DNA of 64,000 nt from Talinum fruticosum (lineage: Eukaryota; Streptophyta; Magnoliopsida; Caryophyllales; Talinaceae): the NCBI GenBank assembly GCA_021018815.1, contig JAITYX010000058.1:3055001-3119000 (forward strand), read 5' to 3'. Shown piece by piece: positions 1 through 11,893 of this stretch (position 1 is the stretch's first letter; every line of letters starts with the position of its first letter). The notes beneath the pieces are model-generated. The model saw only the letters and a program-made list of their open reading frames with translations, was not told where the DNA came from and made no database searches. The position numbers were made by a program, and so were the translations under genes.

Positions 1-299
1 GGATCCCATTCATTTTGTAGACGCCCTTCGTGCTCCAAGAAGGAGTCTTGAGTAAGACTCTTAGCTCTAGTTCTTCTCACAGGATGAGCCTTTCTTCTAG
101 GCATTTTTAAAAATAATGAATTCTTGAGAACCAACTAGCTTTTAAGAAGAATCAAAGCAAGGAAATGTAAAAGGAGAACAATAGTAAGATGAGGAGATGG
201 TATGCAAAATGAAAAACACCATGCACCCCTTTTGTAGGCAAATTGGTCAAGACATCCAAGCACGTAAAATAAGGGTCAAACAATTAATGAGGAACCGAA
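1..299. other. Unassigned sequence at window start
   Basis: No coding region, RNA gene or clear repeat boundary can be supported here. The first six bases are GGATCC, a BamHI site, which may mark a clone end or be chance. Part of this stretch may belong to the LTR that follows, because that LTR's outer end could not be fixed. Confidence 0.4.
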
Positions 300-1528
300 G
301 GAATCCGCGCTGGGGCCACACTTGAAAAGGCTGGCCGACACCGGCCACGAGGCGCTGTGGAGTCCAATCGGCGACATCTTTTGCAACCTAGCCCACTTCC
401 CTAGTCCGAGCAGATTTGTCCTCCTGGAGCATGTGGTTTTCGTCCCTTAAGCATGCACGTGGGAGCTTCGGGCCCACCAATAAGCTTTTCTACATTAGTT
501 TTATTGTTATGTTTTGACTAAATTATTTAGGGAAAACGCTGATCTTTTTCAATTCAATTATACACTAAGTATGCTAGCACAACACATTATTTAGCCAAGC
601 TTCATATCAAAAGACGATCGGAGTTTCAACATCGAGACATGCCAAGCTTCGAGCTCCGATCCGGCCAAGCTTATGATCCTTTTACCGAACTTTAAAATGC
701 ATACGTCACAATCAAGTTCAGGTCTCTCTTTGGAGTTCGGGTTTGACTACAACCAATTCCAAGCATCACACCATGCCTTATAGAAATCGAGGTAAGTACC
801 TTTTAGTGTTTACTTTAACCCTTCGTCTTTATAGACTCGATCAAAGTGAGGGCTAACTGTAGATACTTAAAAGGTGTTGTCCTTTATCTTATTATTCCTT
901 TATTTTGTTTTGTTGGCAAGATTTGGTAATCCCGAGTCCTGTTTGTGGATTTGGATTCCGGAATGTAATCGATCGGTGCAATGTAAGCGATAAACCACAA
1001 AGAACCCCTAACACCACTTAAATAGCCTTTTGCCTTACGTCGATCTACAAATAAACTTTTCATTCGAATCGTCCAACAGTAGGGCCGAGCCTTTAGAGAT
1101 TGTGGAGTTCAATTATGCGTGCTGGGAAATTCCAAGTACAGAATATCACATTCTACTTTTGTCCAAATCGGACAAGGAGTCGAAGACTTGAAGACGACAT
1201 TAAACCGTTGCATTTCATAATCGGGAGCGTCAAAGTGATGCGTTTTGAGCTTCATGAGATTCCGCTTTTTCCCTAAATGACATCGTGAGGCCGGCGCCCA
1301 CGTTCTAGAAGCATCTTTGGAACACTGCATTTTGAGCTTGGAGAGTCCTCGAAGGCACAACTAGGGCATGAAACCCTAGGAGGGTTCGATTTTATCCGAT
1401 TTTATCATCTGTTTGATATCCAGTTTTTAATCGGTTCTATCCGATTTTATCATCTTCCGATCTAGTTCTATCTCTTAAGGAATGGCCCGGTTTTGTTTCA
1501 GTTGTTTGCCGGCTGATAAGAGGCAAAC

Positions 1529-1550
1529 CCTAGGTCATTTGTGACCTAGG
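1529..1550. promoter_or_regulatory. Palindrome next to TATA box (A1)
   Basis: CCTAGGTCA and TGACCTAGG form perfect 9-base arms around TTTG, 8 bases upstream of the TATA box. The same dyad is present in A2 and, with matched changes in both arms, in A4. Likely a protein-binding site of the LTR promoter (inference). Confidence 0.6.
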
Positions 1551-1558
1551 TCCTCTCC

Positions 1559-1566
1559 TATAAATA
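1559..1566 (+). promoter_or_regulatory. TATA box of LTR A1
   Basis: TATAAATA, followed by gagccttggct, which is conserved in A2 (35125-35132) and A4 (13249-13256). It marks the presumed RNA polymerase II start of the LTR. Confidence 0.7.
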
Positions 1567-3039
1567 CTGAGCCTTGGCTTTCATTCCCACACGGTTTCGG
1601 CCTTATCATCATGCTTTGTTGCATTCTACTTTCACGGTTTCCTACCTTAGCATTACGCTACTCAAAGCCAAATTGAGTGCTCTCATCTAACCGTTACTCT
1701 AGTAGATTTTTCATAAACATTCATCTTTCATCGTTGAATCAGTGCAAAGAGTTATAGAATGATCGATTATTATGATCTCTAGGCACCCATTCAACTGATC
1801 ACTACCATTCCCTAGACATCATTCACAAAACCAACCTTTTCTTCGGATTGTCATAACCGCATCGAGATATCCGGCGAGGAGATCCGGATCAGCAAGGTGG
1901 GACAACTTGAGGGCCATATTCCAACCTTCGAACGGTTGTACTTATTTCGGTTTTATTCATTTTCCGTATTGTGGTTTAAGAGATGTAATTGCTTGAATTA
2001 TCTCCCGACCGACGTAATCTTTTATTTCCCGCTTTTCTTTCTTCTATCGCTTTCTTCATTGCTTTTCTTTACTTGTTTTCCTTGTTATGTTTTGGTTGCT
2101 TTGATTTTGTTTCGCATTTTGTATGCCTGTTTTCTTACATCTTTTTTAATACACTGCTGGAACTAGTAATGGTCGTCTTCGGACGGGCGGAACGAAAGGG
2201 TTTGTCCATATGTTTCGTACCTCGCCCCGAATCCGATTCTCGATTTAAGACCGATGGAGGTATCTTTTAGCCTATTTTAATCTTAGTTTTCTCATACTAA
2301 GATTGGAAGAGCAAATTTTGTTTTTGTTAGTTTTTCTTCCCTAAAAACTAACTGGTGACTCCCTTGTTTTATACTTTATTCTATGGAAGTTCACATCTTG
2401 GTGTTTTTCTGGTTGCGGGAAAAAATGACGTTAGGATCTGGATTTACCCACAGGGCAAAGACCGAGGCTGGTTTCACCAGCCATGGCCTTTGGCCGATGC
2501 CCGCCTTCCCTTGGTGTAGGCTACGGCTAGCACTTGTGGGGTGGCGGTGGTGGCTTCGGTCCAGATTGGTGTTTTCACACTAATCCGGCCCTAAAACCCC
2601 ACGGCAGAGTCATAGGCCTAATATCATTTGTTCCTTAATTAGAAAAGAAGATCTCGGGACTTCGAAAATAATTCCTAAAATAAAATCGTTAGTAAAATCG
2701 CCATTTAACTTTGCCTAATTCGTTTTAAATCAAATTTAATAAAATCGAAAATCTTAATAAAAAGGTTCATCATCACATTCTAAAATCGACTTTCAAAACC
2801 ATCTTCAAAATCAATCCTTTAAAAAGGGAGACCTGATATGAGTGGGGAAGCTTGGGGGCCCCGACCGGTCGTGGTTCCTATAGACGTGTTTTAGGCCCAT
2901 TTTCTTACTACTTTCGATTTTTCTTACTCATCTCCTCATAAGTCATGTGTGTGCGAGGCCAATTTCCATCCTTGGGCCTAACTCCAACTCCCATCAAGTG
3001 CAATCGTTGCACGGAAGTTGGCTGAAATGAGGATTTTAT

Positions 3040-4130
3040 TTGAGGGTCTTTGAGGGTTTTGTCGGTCCTTGGGCGAGAGAGTTACGCCTTAAATCCGCGA
3101 CAATACATGGCCTCCGTTCATTCCTTATGATCCTTCTCGAGACCATGTTCTACTTCCACTCCTTTCTCCAAAAGAGCAAGAGGAAGCAACTTGCAAATTT
3201 CGAGGCTTCACTTTCTTGTTAAATGCCCTTGATATGCATGCCCGGTATATTTGGACATTATGTATCGTATTGAGACACCTTTTATCCAGCAATTATAACT
3301 CTTCGTAGCAAGCCTTGGCCCATTCTACTTCGGAATCGACTCTCACTAATGATTCGTAATGAGGGAATAGAAATTTCTATTGGAAGGACTGCTTCCATGC
3401 TAAACACTAGGGAGTAGGGTGTTGCTCCCGTAGAGGTTCTACTAGAGGTCCGAGTAGCTCCATAAGGTGAAGGGCAACTTATCGGGCCAATCCTTCTAGC
3501 CGATAGCCATCTTCCGGACTATTTTGCTAATATTTTTGTTAGCGGCCTCGACTTCTCCATTATTCGAGAGGGCGATAGGGAGAAGATTTGTGGTGTTTGA
3601 TCTTGTGCTTCTCCAGGTAGGTTGCTACTTCTTTCTTGAAGTTACTAGCATGGGCACTAATCAATTCGTGGGGTACCCAATATCGACAAATGATGTTTCG
3701 GGTAATGAACTTTGCTAAGTTTTTTTGACATCAAGGTTGTATAAGAGGTCGCTTCTACCCACTTGGTGAAGTAGTCGATTGCTACTAACATAAATTTGTG
3801 ACCGCTTGTTCCTATAGGGGTCACTTTGCCAATAATATGAATGCCCTAGATTAAGAATGGCCAGGGTGATGCAAGTGTCGTGAGAAACGATGGTGGCTTG
3901 TCTCTGTAAATTTGCATACACCGACACTTGTGGCACTTCTTAACAAATTAATGGCGATCTGCTACCATGGTCGACCAGTAGTATCCGAGCCTCTTAATTT
4001 TCTAAACCAACATCCTCCCATTCATATGGGGCCCACATTCCCCACCATGAATTTCATCCATGATGTGTTACGCTTCGTGTTGGTTGGCACAAAGTAAGTT
4101 GATTCTGTTGTTGGTTTTCTTATACAAGCT
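3040..4130 (-). pseudogene. Integrase (G1), degenerate
   Basis: Minus-strand translation in shifting frames gives the zinc-binding part (around 4050-3920, CGPHMNGRM and later a CHKC-like pair), then the catalytic core with DYFTKWVEA (about 3780-3740), then the C-terminal part with LPFTLWSY typical of plant gypsy integrases (about 3400-3330). The usual ISDNGS motif with the second catalytic aspartate reads ISAHAS here, so the active site is broken. Stop codons interrupt every part. In a live element it would insert the cDNA into the nuclear genome. Family assignment is firm; domain limits are approximate. Confidence 0.75.
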
Positions 4131-4379
4131 GTCCTTAGTTGATAAAAAACTAGGTTGCTAGCATCCTAACGGCTCGTTAGGCTATAGGTGTGGATTCCAA
4201 CGAATATTCTTGTTTATCCGGACGTTGATAGATGTAATGGTACCAACTGGTTTGGTCGAGTACAAAACACTTCTAGCTTGTATATGTACCCGAGTCGACT
4301 CAGTCTCTATATGTGGATGGGCATTGAATGAATGCCGTTAGGGATATTGATCATGGATGATAATTTAGTAAAGCATTTG

Positions 4380-4790
4380 TGAACTGTTTGTCATCCCTAG
4401 GAAGGTAGGTATACGAAATGCTTTCCAAATTTTTTAGAATTTAATCACATGTGCTTGGTAGGGTGCCAAGGCTTCATTGTGTACCTTTCATTTTGCGAAA
4501 TCGATTAATTATTAGGCTGGAGTCAATGAAAACCACGATACTCTTGACTCCAATCTATATAGTAGCTTGAAGTGCCGTGATGCATGCTTCATATTCCGTG
4601 GTGTTGTTGGTGACTTCAAAATCTAATTTGATTGTAATAGGAGTATGTGCTCCCTTTGGCGAGACTAGAAGGATCCCTACATTGTCCTTACGTGCACATG
4701 TACTTGTAAAATGTTTTCATCTTGAGAGTCGAGGTGTTCGGGTTGTGATTTAGTTACAGGTAGATTGGCTAGGAATTCGACACTACCTTT
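4380..4790 (-). pseudogene. Archaeal-type second RNase H (G1), degenerate
   Basis: Minus-strand reading gives LVSPKGAHTPI, then LDFEVTNNTTEYEAC (about 4650-4580), and later a YTYLPRDD-like block matching the conserved end (HIPREQN..ADALA) of the extra RNase H of Tat elements. This domain degrades the RNA strand of RNA-DNA hybrids and sits between the ordinary RNase H and integrase. It contains in-frame stops. The same domain is better preserved in element D (51249-50798). Confidence 0.65.
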
Positions 4791-5250
4791 CCTTTGATAA
4801 CTTTCTAAGGGACATACTTGAGTTTGAATTCGAGACAGCATGATAGTCCATCTAGCTATCTTGCTTCGTTGATGGTCGGTTGCTCAAGGATGTACTTGAT
4901 GGGATCCATCGGTGTTACCACATGTACCGTGTAGGCTAACATGTAGTGCCCGAGCTTCTTAGTAACCCGAGTAATACTAATGATGTCTTCTCTAATGGCA
5001 TGTATCTAGTCTCATAATCTACGAACTTCTTGCCTAGAGAATATCGTTGCGTAATCATCCTCTCTGTCCCGTTGATCTAGCATAGCTCTAATAGCTGTGT
5101 TTGTCATGGCGAGGTATAAAAGTAAAGGCTTCACTGGTTGAGGAGGAACTAGCACTGGACAGTTGGCTAAATATTCCTTAACCTTCTTGAATGCTTTTTG
5201 GCACTCGTCATCCCAAATAGGCTCGAGACCCTTTCTTTAACTTCTTGAAA
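4791..5250 (-). pseudogene. Gypsy RNase H (G1), degenerate
   Basis: This region lies between RT and the second RNase H. Minus-strand blocks include a C-terminal stretch reading like VIKGS..EFLANLP, common at the end of this domain in plant gypsy elements, and upstream blocks like those in element D (51827-51265). Frames shift repeatedly and no catalytic set can be read with confidence. Confidence 0.55.
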
Positions 5251-5712
5251 AGGGGTTAATAGACCATAATCGGTTTTGATGTGAAAGGACTAATGTATCG
5301 TAAACGTCCTAAGAATCTCCTTATCTCCTTCTCTGTTTTCGATGGAGGGATTTCGGAATAGCTTTGATCTTGGATTGACCAACTTCGATTCCTCTAAGAC
5401 TAACAACATAGTCTCACAGAGTGCCCGAGGTTACCGGAAGGCACACTTTTTAGGACTAAGGCGCATGTTGTCCTTTCTCGGTCTTTTGAAGAACTTTCTA
5501 AGGCTAGGTAAGTGCCCTACCCTATCCTTAGAGTTAATGATCATGTCGTTGATGTAGACCTCGGCTTCTTTGTGTATCATGTCATGTAATAGCATTGTAG
5601 CTATCACCGATATATTGCGCCGGCGTTCTTGAGCCCCGAATGGCATTACCACGTAACAGATACGTCCCCTATTGAGTGATGAAGGTCATCTTTTCCATGT
5701 CTTCTTCGCCCA
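5251..5712 (-). pseudogene. Reverse transcriptase, C-terminal half (G1)
   Basis: Reads MPFG near 5645 and then a fingers/palm stretch with YINDMI (about 5550). The canonical motif is Y(V/I)DDM, so one catalytic aspartate has become asparagine. LRKFF and LSPKKCAF (about 5500-5435) match gypsy RT. The upstream half lies at 12753-13071, on the other side of a CACTA insertion whose CCA target duplication marks the exact break. Confidence 0.8.
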
Positions 5713-5965
5713 CACTAATACAGGAACCACTTTTAACTACGACTAAAAACAACATTTAATGACGGTTAACAGGCGTAGTGTATGTGGTCATCGTTGATGT
5801 AGCAATTTTAACTATGATTCAACACCGTAGTAAAAGATACCTATGACGACTATTTTCATGTTAAAATTGCCGTCATAGGTATCTATATGACGACGGTCCT
5901 CCAAAGCGGAACCATCGTCATATTTTTACATATGACGAGGATTCTGGTTGACGAATCGTCTTCAT
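5713..5965. repeat. CACTA left terminal and subterminal repeats
   Basis: Terminal inverted repeat at 5713, followed by several direct and inverted copies of a GACGACGGTTC-like motif (for example near 5880-5960). In this superfamily such motifs bind the transposase-associated DNA-binding protein (family knowledge). Confidence 0.75.
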
Positions 5966-6152
5966 AGGTCCGGCCCATGTTACTAAATTGTTTTGGGCTT
6001 ATGATAACAGTTCTAATGTAAGAACCATTGTAATAGGGTTGTATTTTCTTTTAGTAGTTTTTTTGTTTTTTCCATCCCCCGTACAAAATACACTCCAAAA
6101 TACATCACAACTTACACAACGAACAAACCAACAACCTCAATTTTCAAACATA

Positions 6153-6205
6153 AATACAAGAATTTCCAATAATACAAGAATTTCCAATAATACAAGAATT
6201 TCCGA
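6153..6205. repeat. 18-base unit in three tandem copies
   Basis: The unit AATACAAGAATTTCCAAT starts at 6153, 6171 and 6189. It lies inside the CACTA element and has no recognised role. Confidence 0.8.
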
Positions 6206-6311
6206 CTTACTATAACCACAACAAAGTTCCATCTAAACAAGTTCGCAACACGGTTCCATATTTCACATTTAAGTTCAAGCAAAGAATATATTACAACCGA
6301 TGTGATTGTCT

Positions 6312-6427
6312 TTATGACAATATTGCTTGTTTGGAGTTGTTGCGAGAGGTAGCCTAGACAACATAATACATTATATTTCCAGTCCACACTACCTCCGCAC
6401 GAACTCCAAACAAGCAATATAGTCATA
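6312..6427. repeat. Inverted repeat, arms of about 40 bases
   Basis: 6312-6352 and 6389-6427 are near-perfect reverse complements sharing TATTGCTTGTTTGGAGTT, with a spacer of about 36 bases. A transcript would form a long hairpin. An ORF spanning this stretch is not supported as a gene. Confidence 0.8.
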
Positions 6428-6544
6428 AAAACATAATACGTCATCTCTCTTCTCGCAAAAGGAATAAACAAACAGGACATCTCACCAACAATAATGTCTA
6501 TTTCCTTAGTCATTGTCCCAAAGTGATGCTCCTCATGTACTTGC

Positions 6545-6990
6545 TCGCTTTGAGTTTGTGCAGGGGGTAGACTGGATAATAAGCAACTTAAAAACTAAGG
6601 AGAACATTAAGCGGGAGTAGAGATTAACAACCAAAACTAAGAAAAGCGTCAATCAATAATTATCCACAAGAAATATGCACAAAAAGCTGTACCGAAAGGC
6701 TTAGTCCTTTTGATACTCATCGAATGAGGATCTTCTACCTTTCCATTTGAGAACTTAGTCCTTATTTTTCTTCTTGGAGTTTGTGCAAGGGTAGAGGTTC
6801 GTCCTTATTTACAACATATAAAAGCTGTGGAAAATATTAAGCGGGAGCCGAGATTAGCAACGAAAATTGTGAAAAGTGTTAAACAACAATTATTAACAAG
6901 AAACATTACTCGAATGATGCCCTTATCGAACGATGATGTTCTACCCTTCCAATTTGACAACTTATAGTCCTTATTTTTATCATCATCGAA
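6545..6990. repeat. Diverged direct duplication, unit about 230 bases
   Basis: Blocks recur in the same order: GAGTTTGTGCA (6550 and 6779), ATTAAGCGGGAG (6608 and 6837), and CTTATTTTTxTxxTC (6762 and 6971). This is an old tandem duplication inside the CACTA element; no coding role is visible. Confidence 0.6.
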
Positions 6991-7362
6991 CAAAATCATT
7001 TGTTTACATGAATACTACAAGTCAAAAATAATGAAAAGCAAACTGCAGTTTCTAAAACAAGCAACAATATTGGATAGCATCCGGAATAAAATTAATGTTC
7101 TTACCGAGTTGATATAATTATATGGTTTATGCATTTTTTCCCCTCCGTTAGACTTATCTTCAATATATATGCCCTCTTGATGGTCAACCCTTAAATACAA
7201 TTCTTCAAAATTGAGATCCTCATTTTCGACGAGGCATTCCCAAGGAGAAGGCTAGGGTCTCGTTAACAAACTTACACACATCTTCACCATCCGAACCAGA
7301 CAACGTGCCTCTTCTAAAAAAGCTTCAAAATTAAAGATCATATCTTGCAATGTAAATTTCTC

Positions 7363-8620
7363 TTAACAGTATGCATCATAAACCAATACACCTTTATCCC
7401 ATAAAAGCTTGAAATCTTCAACAAGAGGTGCCAAGTACACATCTATATCATTTCCAGGTCGTTTAGGCCCGTAAATGAGCATTGACAAGATAATGTACTT
7501 GTGCTTCATACACAATGATGATGATAGGTTGTAGATAACCAAAAGAATGGGCCAACTGCTATGCTTGCTACTTAGGTCACCCTGCGAGTTTATTCCGTTC
7601 GTACAAAGGCCCGGACGTAGATTCCATGCTTTCTTACCATATTCAGGGAACAAGTGAATCGATCATCTTCCATTGAGGAGAATCGAAAGTAGCTTGTCAT
7701 CACGGACTCTTCCGTCGGCATGCCACGTCAAGTTCTTTGCATCGGTTGCACTTGAAAAAGGCACTTAAACCTCGGTATTATCGACAAGTACCGGAACACC
7801 TTTGCGGAAGGTCCCTAACATTTTCTCCATCGATGTTTTTCATTTTGTATCGAGGTACACGACACTTAGGACATTCGTGTCTATGTGCATGTTCTATTGG
7901 GTACAATATGCAATTGTTGAGGCAGGCATGTATCTTCTTATACCCCATGCCCATAGGACACAACATCCTCTTCGCCTCATATGTACGGTTGGGAAGGAAA
8001 TTGCCTTCCGGGAGTATATCTTTTACCACACCTAGTAAGTCCATGAAACTTTTGTCACTCCAGCCGTTAGTCTGTTTTCAAGTTTATCAACCTCAACACA
8101 ACCGATAAACGGGTATATTTATCACACCCTGGGTAAAGAGGCTTCTCCTAATCGGTTAAAAATTGCTCCAACACATGTGGTTGATTGACTAAATCATGTT
8201 CTACTACACGAACTAGATCTTCGAGTCAATCTCTTAATTCCATACTACAGCTGGCTTCATTTTCATTATACCCTTCATCTTCCCATGCCATAGCCTTCGA
8301 GTCAATCTCTTAATTCCATACTACAGCTGGCTTCATTTTTATTATACCCTTCATCTTCCCATGCCATACCCACACCTTATAAGTTGTGTCAACCCCATGT
8401 CGATGTAGGTGACCTTTTATAACCTTAGGGGGAATCTTGAGGAGTTAAAACACCTTAAACACGAACGGAATATGGACTATTCTCTCGAATTTGGCAGCAT
8501 GTTCGATGACAATCTCTAGAAAGTTTTTAACACCATCACGATGTTCTACACTCCTTCTATCATTATAAACCCATGCTGGATCCATACCCTACCCATAAAC
8601 ACAAGAAGCAATTCGCCACA
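7363..8620 (-). pseudogene. CACTA TNP2-type transposase, partial and broken
   Basis: Three blocks are readable on the minus strand. The first (about 8610-8340) resembles the transposase-associated N-terminal domain (W..HG near its end). The second (8044-7778) reads LPEGNFLPNRTYEAK, then KIHACLNNCILY, then a CPKCR pair. The third (7653-7363) reads WNLRPGLCTNGIN, then SSWPILLVIYNL and GPKRPGNDIDVYL. The last two are signature stretches of the TNP2 transposase of En/Spm elements, which cuts and joins the element ends in the nucleus. Frameshifts, a 76-base tandem duplication (8221-8372) and loss of the C-terminal part show that it is dead. Confidence 0.8.
8221..8372. repeat. 76-base tandem duplication in transposase
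   Basis: Units at 8221-8296 and 8297-8372 differ by a single visible substitution. 76 is not a multiple of three, so the duplication shifts the transposase frame. The near identity implies it is much younger than the other damage. Confidence 0.85.
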
Positions 8621-9183
8621 TGTAGTTAGAGACATATTTACTTATGCATAAATAATATGAGATGAGCTTAAAATCCTTCTACGAGGATAGTTGGTCCTAA
8701 ATCCATCAAGAATAATGTGACCCTAGACCGTATAGCAAAATCTTATCATACATTTGACAAAATTCGACAGACATTTCCCTTAATTCTTCAAGTACAACAT
8801 ATGAAAACGAATTGGCTAGTGTGTATATCCTTACTTAATTGTGTGGTAACGAAGTAAAGATACACACATCAAACCCATCGTCATCGTAATTGCACCCAAA
8901 GAACGAGAGGGAAAATGAGCACCGTGATATCTTGTCAAATTTATGATAAGATTATAATAGCCAAACAACCTATTATCATATTATTTCGAAACTGTCTAAC
9001 ACGGACAATTCAAAAACCTATACATACCAAGCTAATATCCAAAACGCTATACACACATTTATGGATGTACTGCTGACAGGATAACTTGTTATGTACAAAT
9101 GTTTGAACGGGTTCTCTAAGCTTGTGAAATGCATACAATAAATTAATAAAGCATGCCATTAATCGAATAATATGAAAAACAAT

Positions 9184-11893
9184 TGTAAGACTTGTAATTT
9201 TGGGTTAGGTAGTTATATGAGTTAAACTAATTATTTAGCCTTAATTGAATAAAGTAGGTCGAATGACTAAAATATATATGTGGATATATATATTCATAAA
9301 TTTAATTGGGCAAATTATTATTAGTTTGCGTGACTACAATTAGTAAAATATATTGATTGTTTCCTTTTAATTTTCAGCCGGACCAGCTACGTATAAATCC
9401 GAGACTCGCTTATGCTACATATGTGGGTTTAATTATTATTATGTTTGCTAGAAGAAAAGGGAAAGAGGAGTGAGAAGAGGGGGATCAGGTGTTAAGAGTA
9501 GAGATTGAATTAGTTGCAAAGTGGAAAAAGTTGGGTGGTATTCTCTAAGGGAGCCACGAAGAGAAAGAGTGAACTAGGGAGACAGAGGACCGAGACATTA
9601 GAAGGGAAAGAAGGAGAAAAAGGGGTCGGGAAGAAGGAAAGAAGGAGGAGCAGAAACAAAATAAGGGAAACGAAAGAAAGAAAGAGAGAGGAGAGGGAGA
9701 ATAGAGAGAGAGGGAGCAAGGGCGATGGCCAAAGATAGAGAGAGGAGGCCGAGGGGCGGGCAAGCATGGCGGCCAGCGGACCCGAGGATAGTAGTCGGCG
9801 ACGCGAGTAGACGGCGAGCGAAGGAAAGAGCGAGGGATTGGGACATGGCGAGAGAGAGGGAGGACGGGAGAAAGGAATGACCACGAGTGGAAGCGAAGTC
9901 GGCGGGCGAGCGAGCGGTGGTCGCCGAGTGAGAGAACGGTGGCTTGGCTAGTGAACAAGCAAGGTCAACGAAGAATTCGAGGCCGAGAGAAGCCGAGAAC
10001 GAGAAACGAACAGGGAAGCGAGAGACTAAGCAAGAAGCGTGCAAACGGAGACTGAGCTTAAGAAGGAGCGACACGGCGTGAGGGGAAAGCACAAGACAGA
10101 GATAGTCAAAGACGAACGGGAAGAAGAGGAGGGCAAGGAACCCGAATCAATTCATCCAAATCAATACTTAAACCCTAGAATTCAAGGTGGGTGGTCTTAT
10201 ACTCTAAACTAATAGTAATTTCAAAACCCAATTAAATTTTGTTATGAATATTGAATGTTTGTTACGATTATTGAATAGTTGTGCTATAGATTGAATTTAG
10301 GAAGTAGCCGGGATTGAACTAGGACATAAGAAAATCCGATTGAGTTTGATAAGGTGGATTTGGCAACCTTGAAATTCTAACGTAATTAGTTGCTAAAGTT
10401 GGATGGGTGGTGTGGAGATTTCAATTAAAAATTTGAGGATGAAGAAGTTGTGATTTGGGTGCGAATTAGGAGCGAATGTTTCAGATTGAACCCTTAGAGA
10501 TTTCTTGTATTTACAGCGTTAAGAGATAATTGCTAATATCGGGAAATAATGATTTGGATTAGAAAAGGGAAGTGTGAGTTCATATTGACTGATACACAAT
10601 TGAGGCTTGTGAATGAGAAGTGGGTGATTGCTAGGTTAATTGAGTTTAAAACATATTTAAATCCTTGAGGTTGAACTGGACTTGAGGATAAGCGGAGCTA
10701 GAGGAATTTGAGCGATAAAGTGAAATTGAGAGTTTTATGAACAAGTATGGGTGCGAAAAGATGATTAATAAGTTAGAAACATAAAATGTGAATTTGAGGT
10801 AAAGATGGCAGTTTGTGAGAAGTTGGGACATCCGAATGAGGTGATGACTATTTGTGGGTATTGTAGCTCAAAGAAGTTGTAGTTCCAAGTTCATTCTCCT
10901 TGAAAAGGGATTAAGTTAAGGAAAAAAGAACTTTGAGGTATAGAAAAGGGGCGGGAACTTAGGGTATCAAGGTAGTATGTGCCGATATTGATTGAGTATC
11001 AAGGGAGGATGTGGGAATAGAGATTCTTGCTTGAGTAGAATATGGATGAATAGGAGCAGATGTTAGATACTTGGGTGAATACTTGATAAATATGCTAGTT
11101 GCGGATGTTGAATGTTAACATGAAAATGCTTTGGTTGGCTTGTAAAGCAATTCGATTCTAAATGCTTGTTCAAAGGTTAGTTTGAAAGAAGTTCTATGTT
11201 TTAGGCAAATGATACTTGAATGTGATTTTCATGATATATGCTTTTCAAGCATGAAAACGTATTTCAAAAAAATGAAACCGATTTGAGAATACTATTCAAA
11301 CAAGCTTGATGAGTGTAAGACTTTCCAGTGAGCTCGTGGTTTGCTCACCCCCACATATTTCCCCTTTTCTCCCTCCCAGCGTTGCAGGTATACTCTCGTA
11401 ACCAGAAGGTGTGATATGTACTTAGCATATTCTAGACCCTTGCTGATTGCGTACTATTTGCGGATTGCCGATTATCGAATGAATCAAGTTGCTGACGTGC
11501 ATCCCACATGTTCTAAGTGTTATATCTTGTAATTAAGTTCATGTAGTTTATATCCGATGTATCATGAACCATTTAGAATGTTTTAAGTTTTAGTGCATGA
11601 TTGGTCGGACTCGGCGTGTGGCCGGTGAGTTGTATAATCCGAGCTTGTGACTCGTCGAGTTGTATTATGTTTCTAAAACAAGGTTTTAGGGCTTTAAGCC
11701 TTGGGGATATACCATATTACAAACGGAACTCAGCCAAAATTTTTAGAAAACTCCAAACTCTTTTGAAAAAATTACCTCAATTACCCTTAAATTAGAGTTA
11801 GAAAGTCAAGCCGACACTTGAATGAGCCTTGGGAGTTCCTTGTGAGGAACTCTGGCGATGTAATACTCCTAGGGTGGGTTTTGAGGTGTTACA
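9184..11893 (+). mobile_element. T1: solo LTR, TGTAAG...GTTACA, TSD ACAAT
   Basis: The piece begins TGTAAGACTTG, ends GGTGTTACA, and is flanked by perfect 5-base target duplications ACAAT (9179-9183 and 11894-11898). No internal domains are present, so it is a solo LTR left by recombination between two LTRs. It aligns in blocks with T2 (37787-40926): TATACT.TAAACTA near 10200 and 38750, and GAACTC.GGCGATGTAATACTC near 11845 and 40885. TG(T)AA...GTGTTACA ends and this length fit Del/Tekay-type chromovirus LTRs, but that lineage call is inference. TATAAAT at 9391 is a possible promoter. Confidence 0.85.
9470..10140. other. Purine-rich, GC-rich island in T1
   Basis: Long runs of A and G on the plus strand leave several frames open at once on both strands. 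The T2 copy has the same kind of island at 38165-38690, but the predicted proteins are not conserved between the two. Best explained as composition of the LTR leader, not coding. Confidence 0.6.

Larger units (their letters stand above)
300..2870 (+). repeat. LTR of gypsy family A, copy A1 (3' truncated)
   Basis: The same sequence recurs in order at 32869-35293, 37499-37786 and 40927-41921, and in part at 13072-13700 and 63291-64000. It has LTR features: a long U3, a palindrome and TATA box at 1529-1566, then a long transcribed part containing ggtgggacaac (near 1895) and tagtaatggtc (near 2166). In the A2 copy the LTR ends just before a gypsy-type primer site with GCGACTCC, which sets the plus orientation. 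Long ORFs here are not conserved between copies and are not genes. The outer start (about 300) is uncertain. The 3' end is lost where the minus-strand G1 remnant begins. Confidence 0.75.

Noticed and set aside
1..6. GGATCC at the window start as a clone boundary
   Set aside because: A six-base site can occur by chance; nothing else supports it.
1897..2583. Several plus-strand ORFs with hydrophobic products
   Set aside because: Lie in the transcribed part of LTR A1; the frames are not kept in A2, A3 or A4.
6112..6513. Minus-strand ORF of 133 codons
   Set aside because: Spans a tandem triplet and an inverted repeat in the CACTA element; no domain recognised.
9510..10092. ORFs of 124-164 codons on the minus strand and one on plus
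   Set aside because: Same compositional effect in solo LTR T1; no domain, no match to T2 products.
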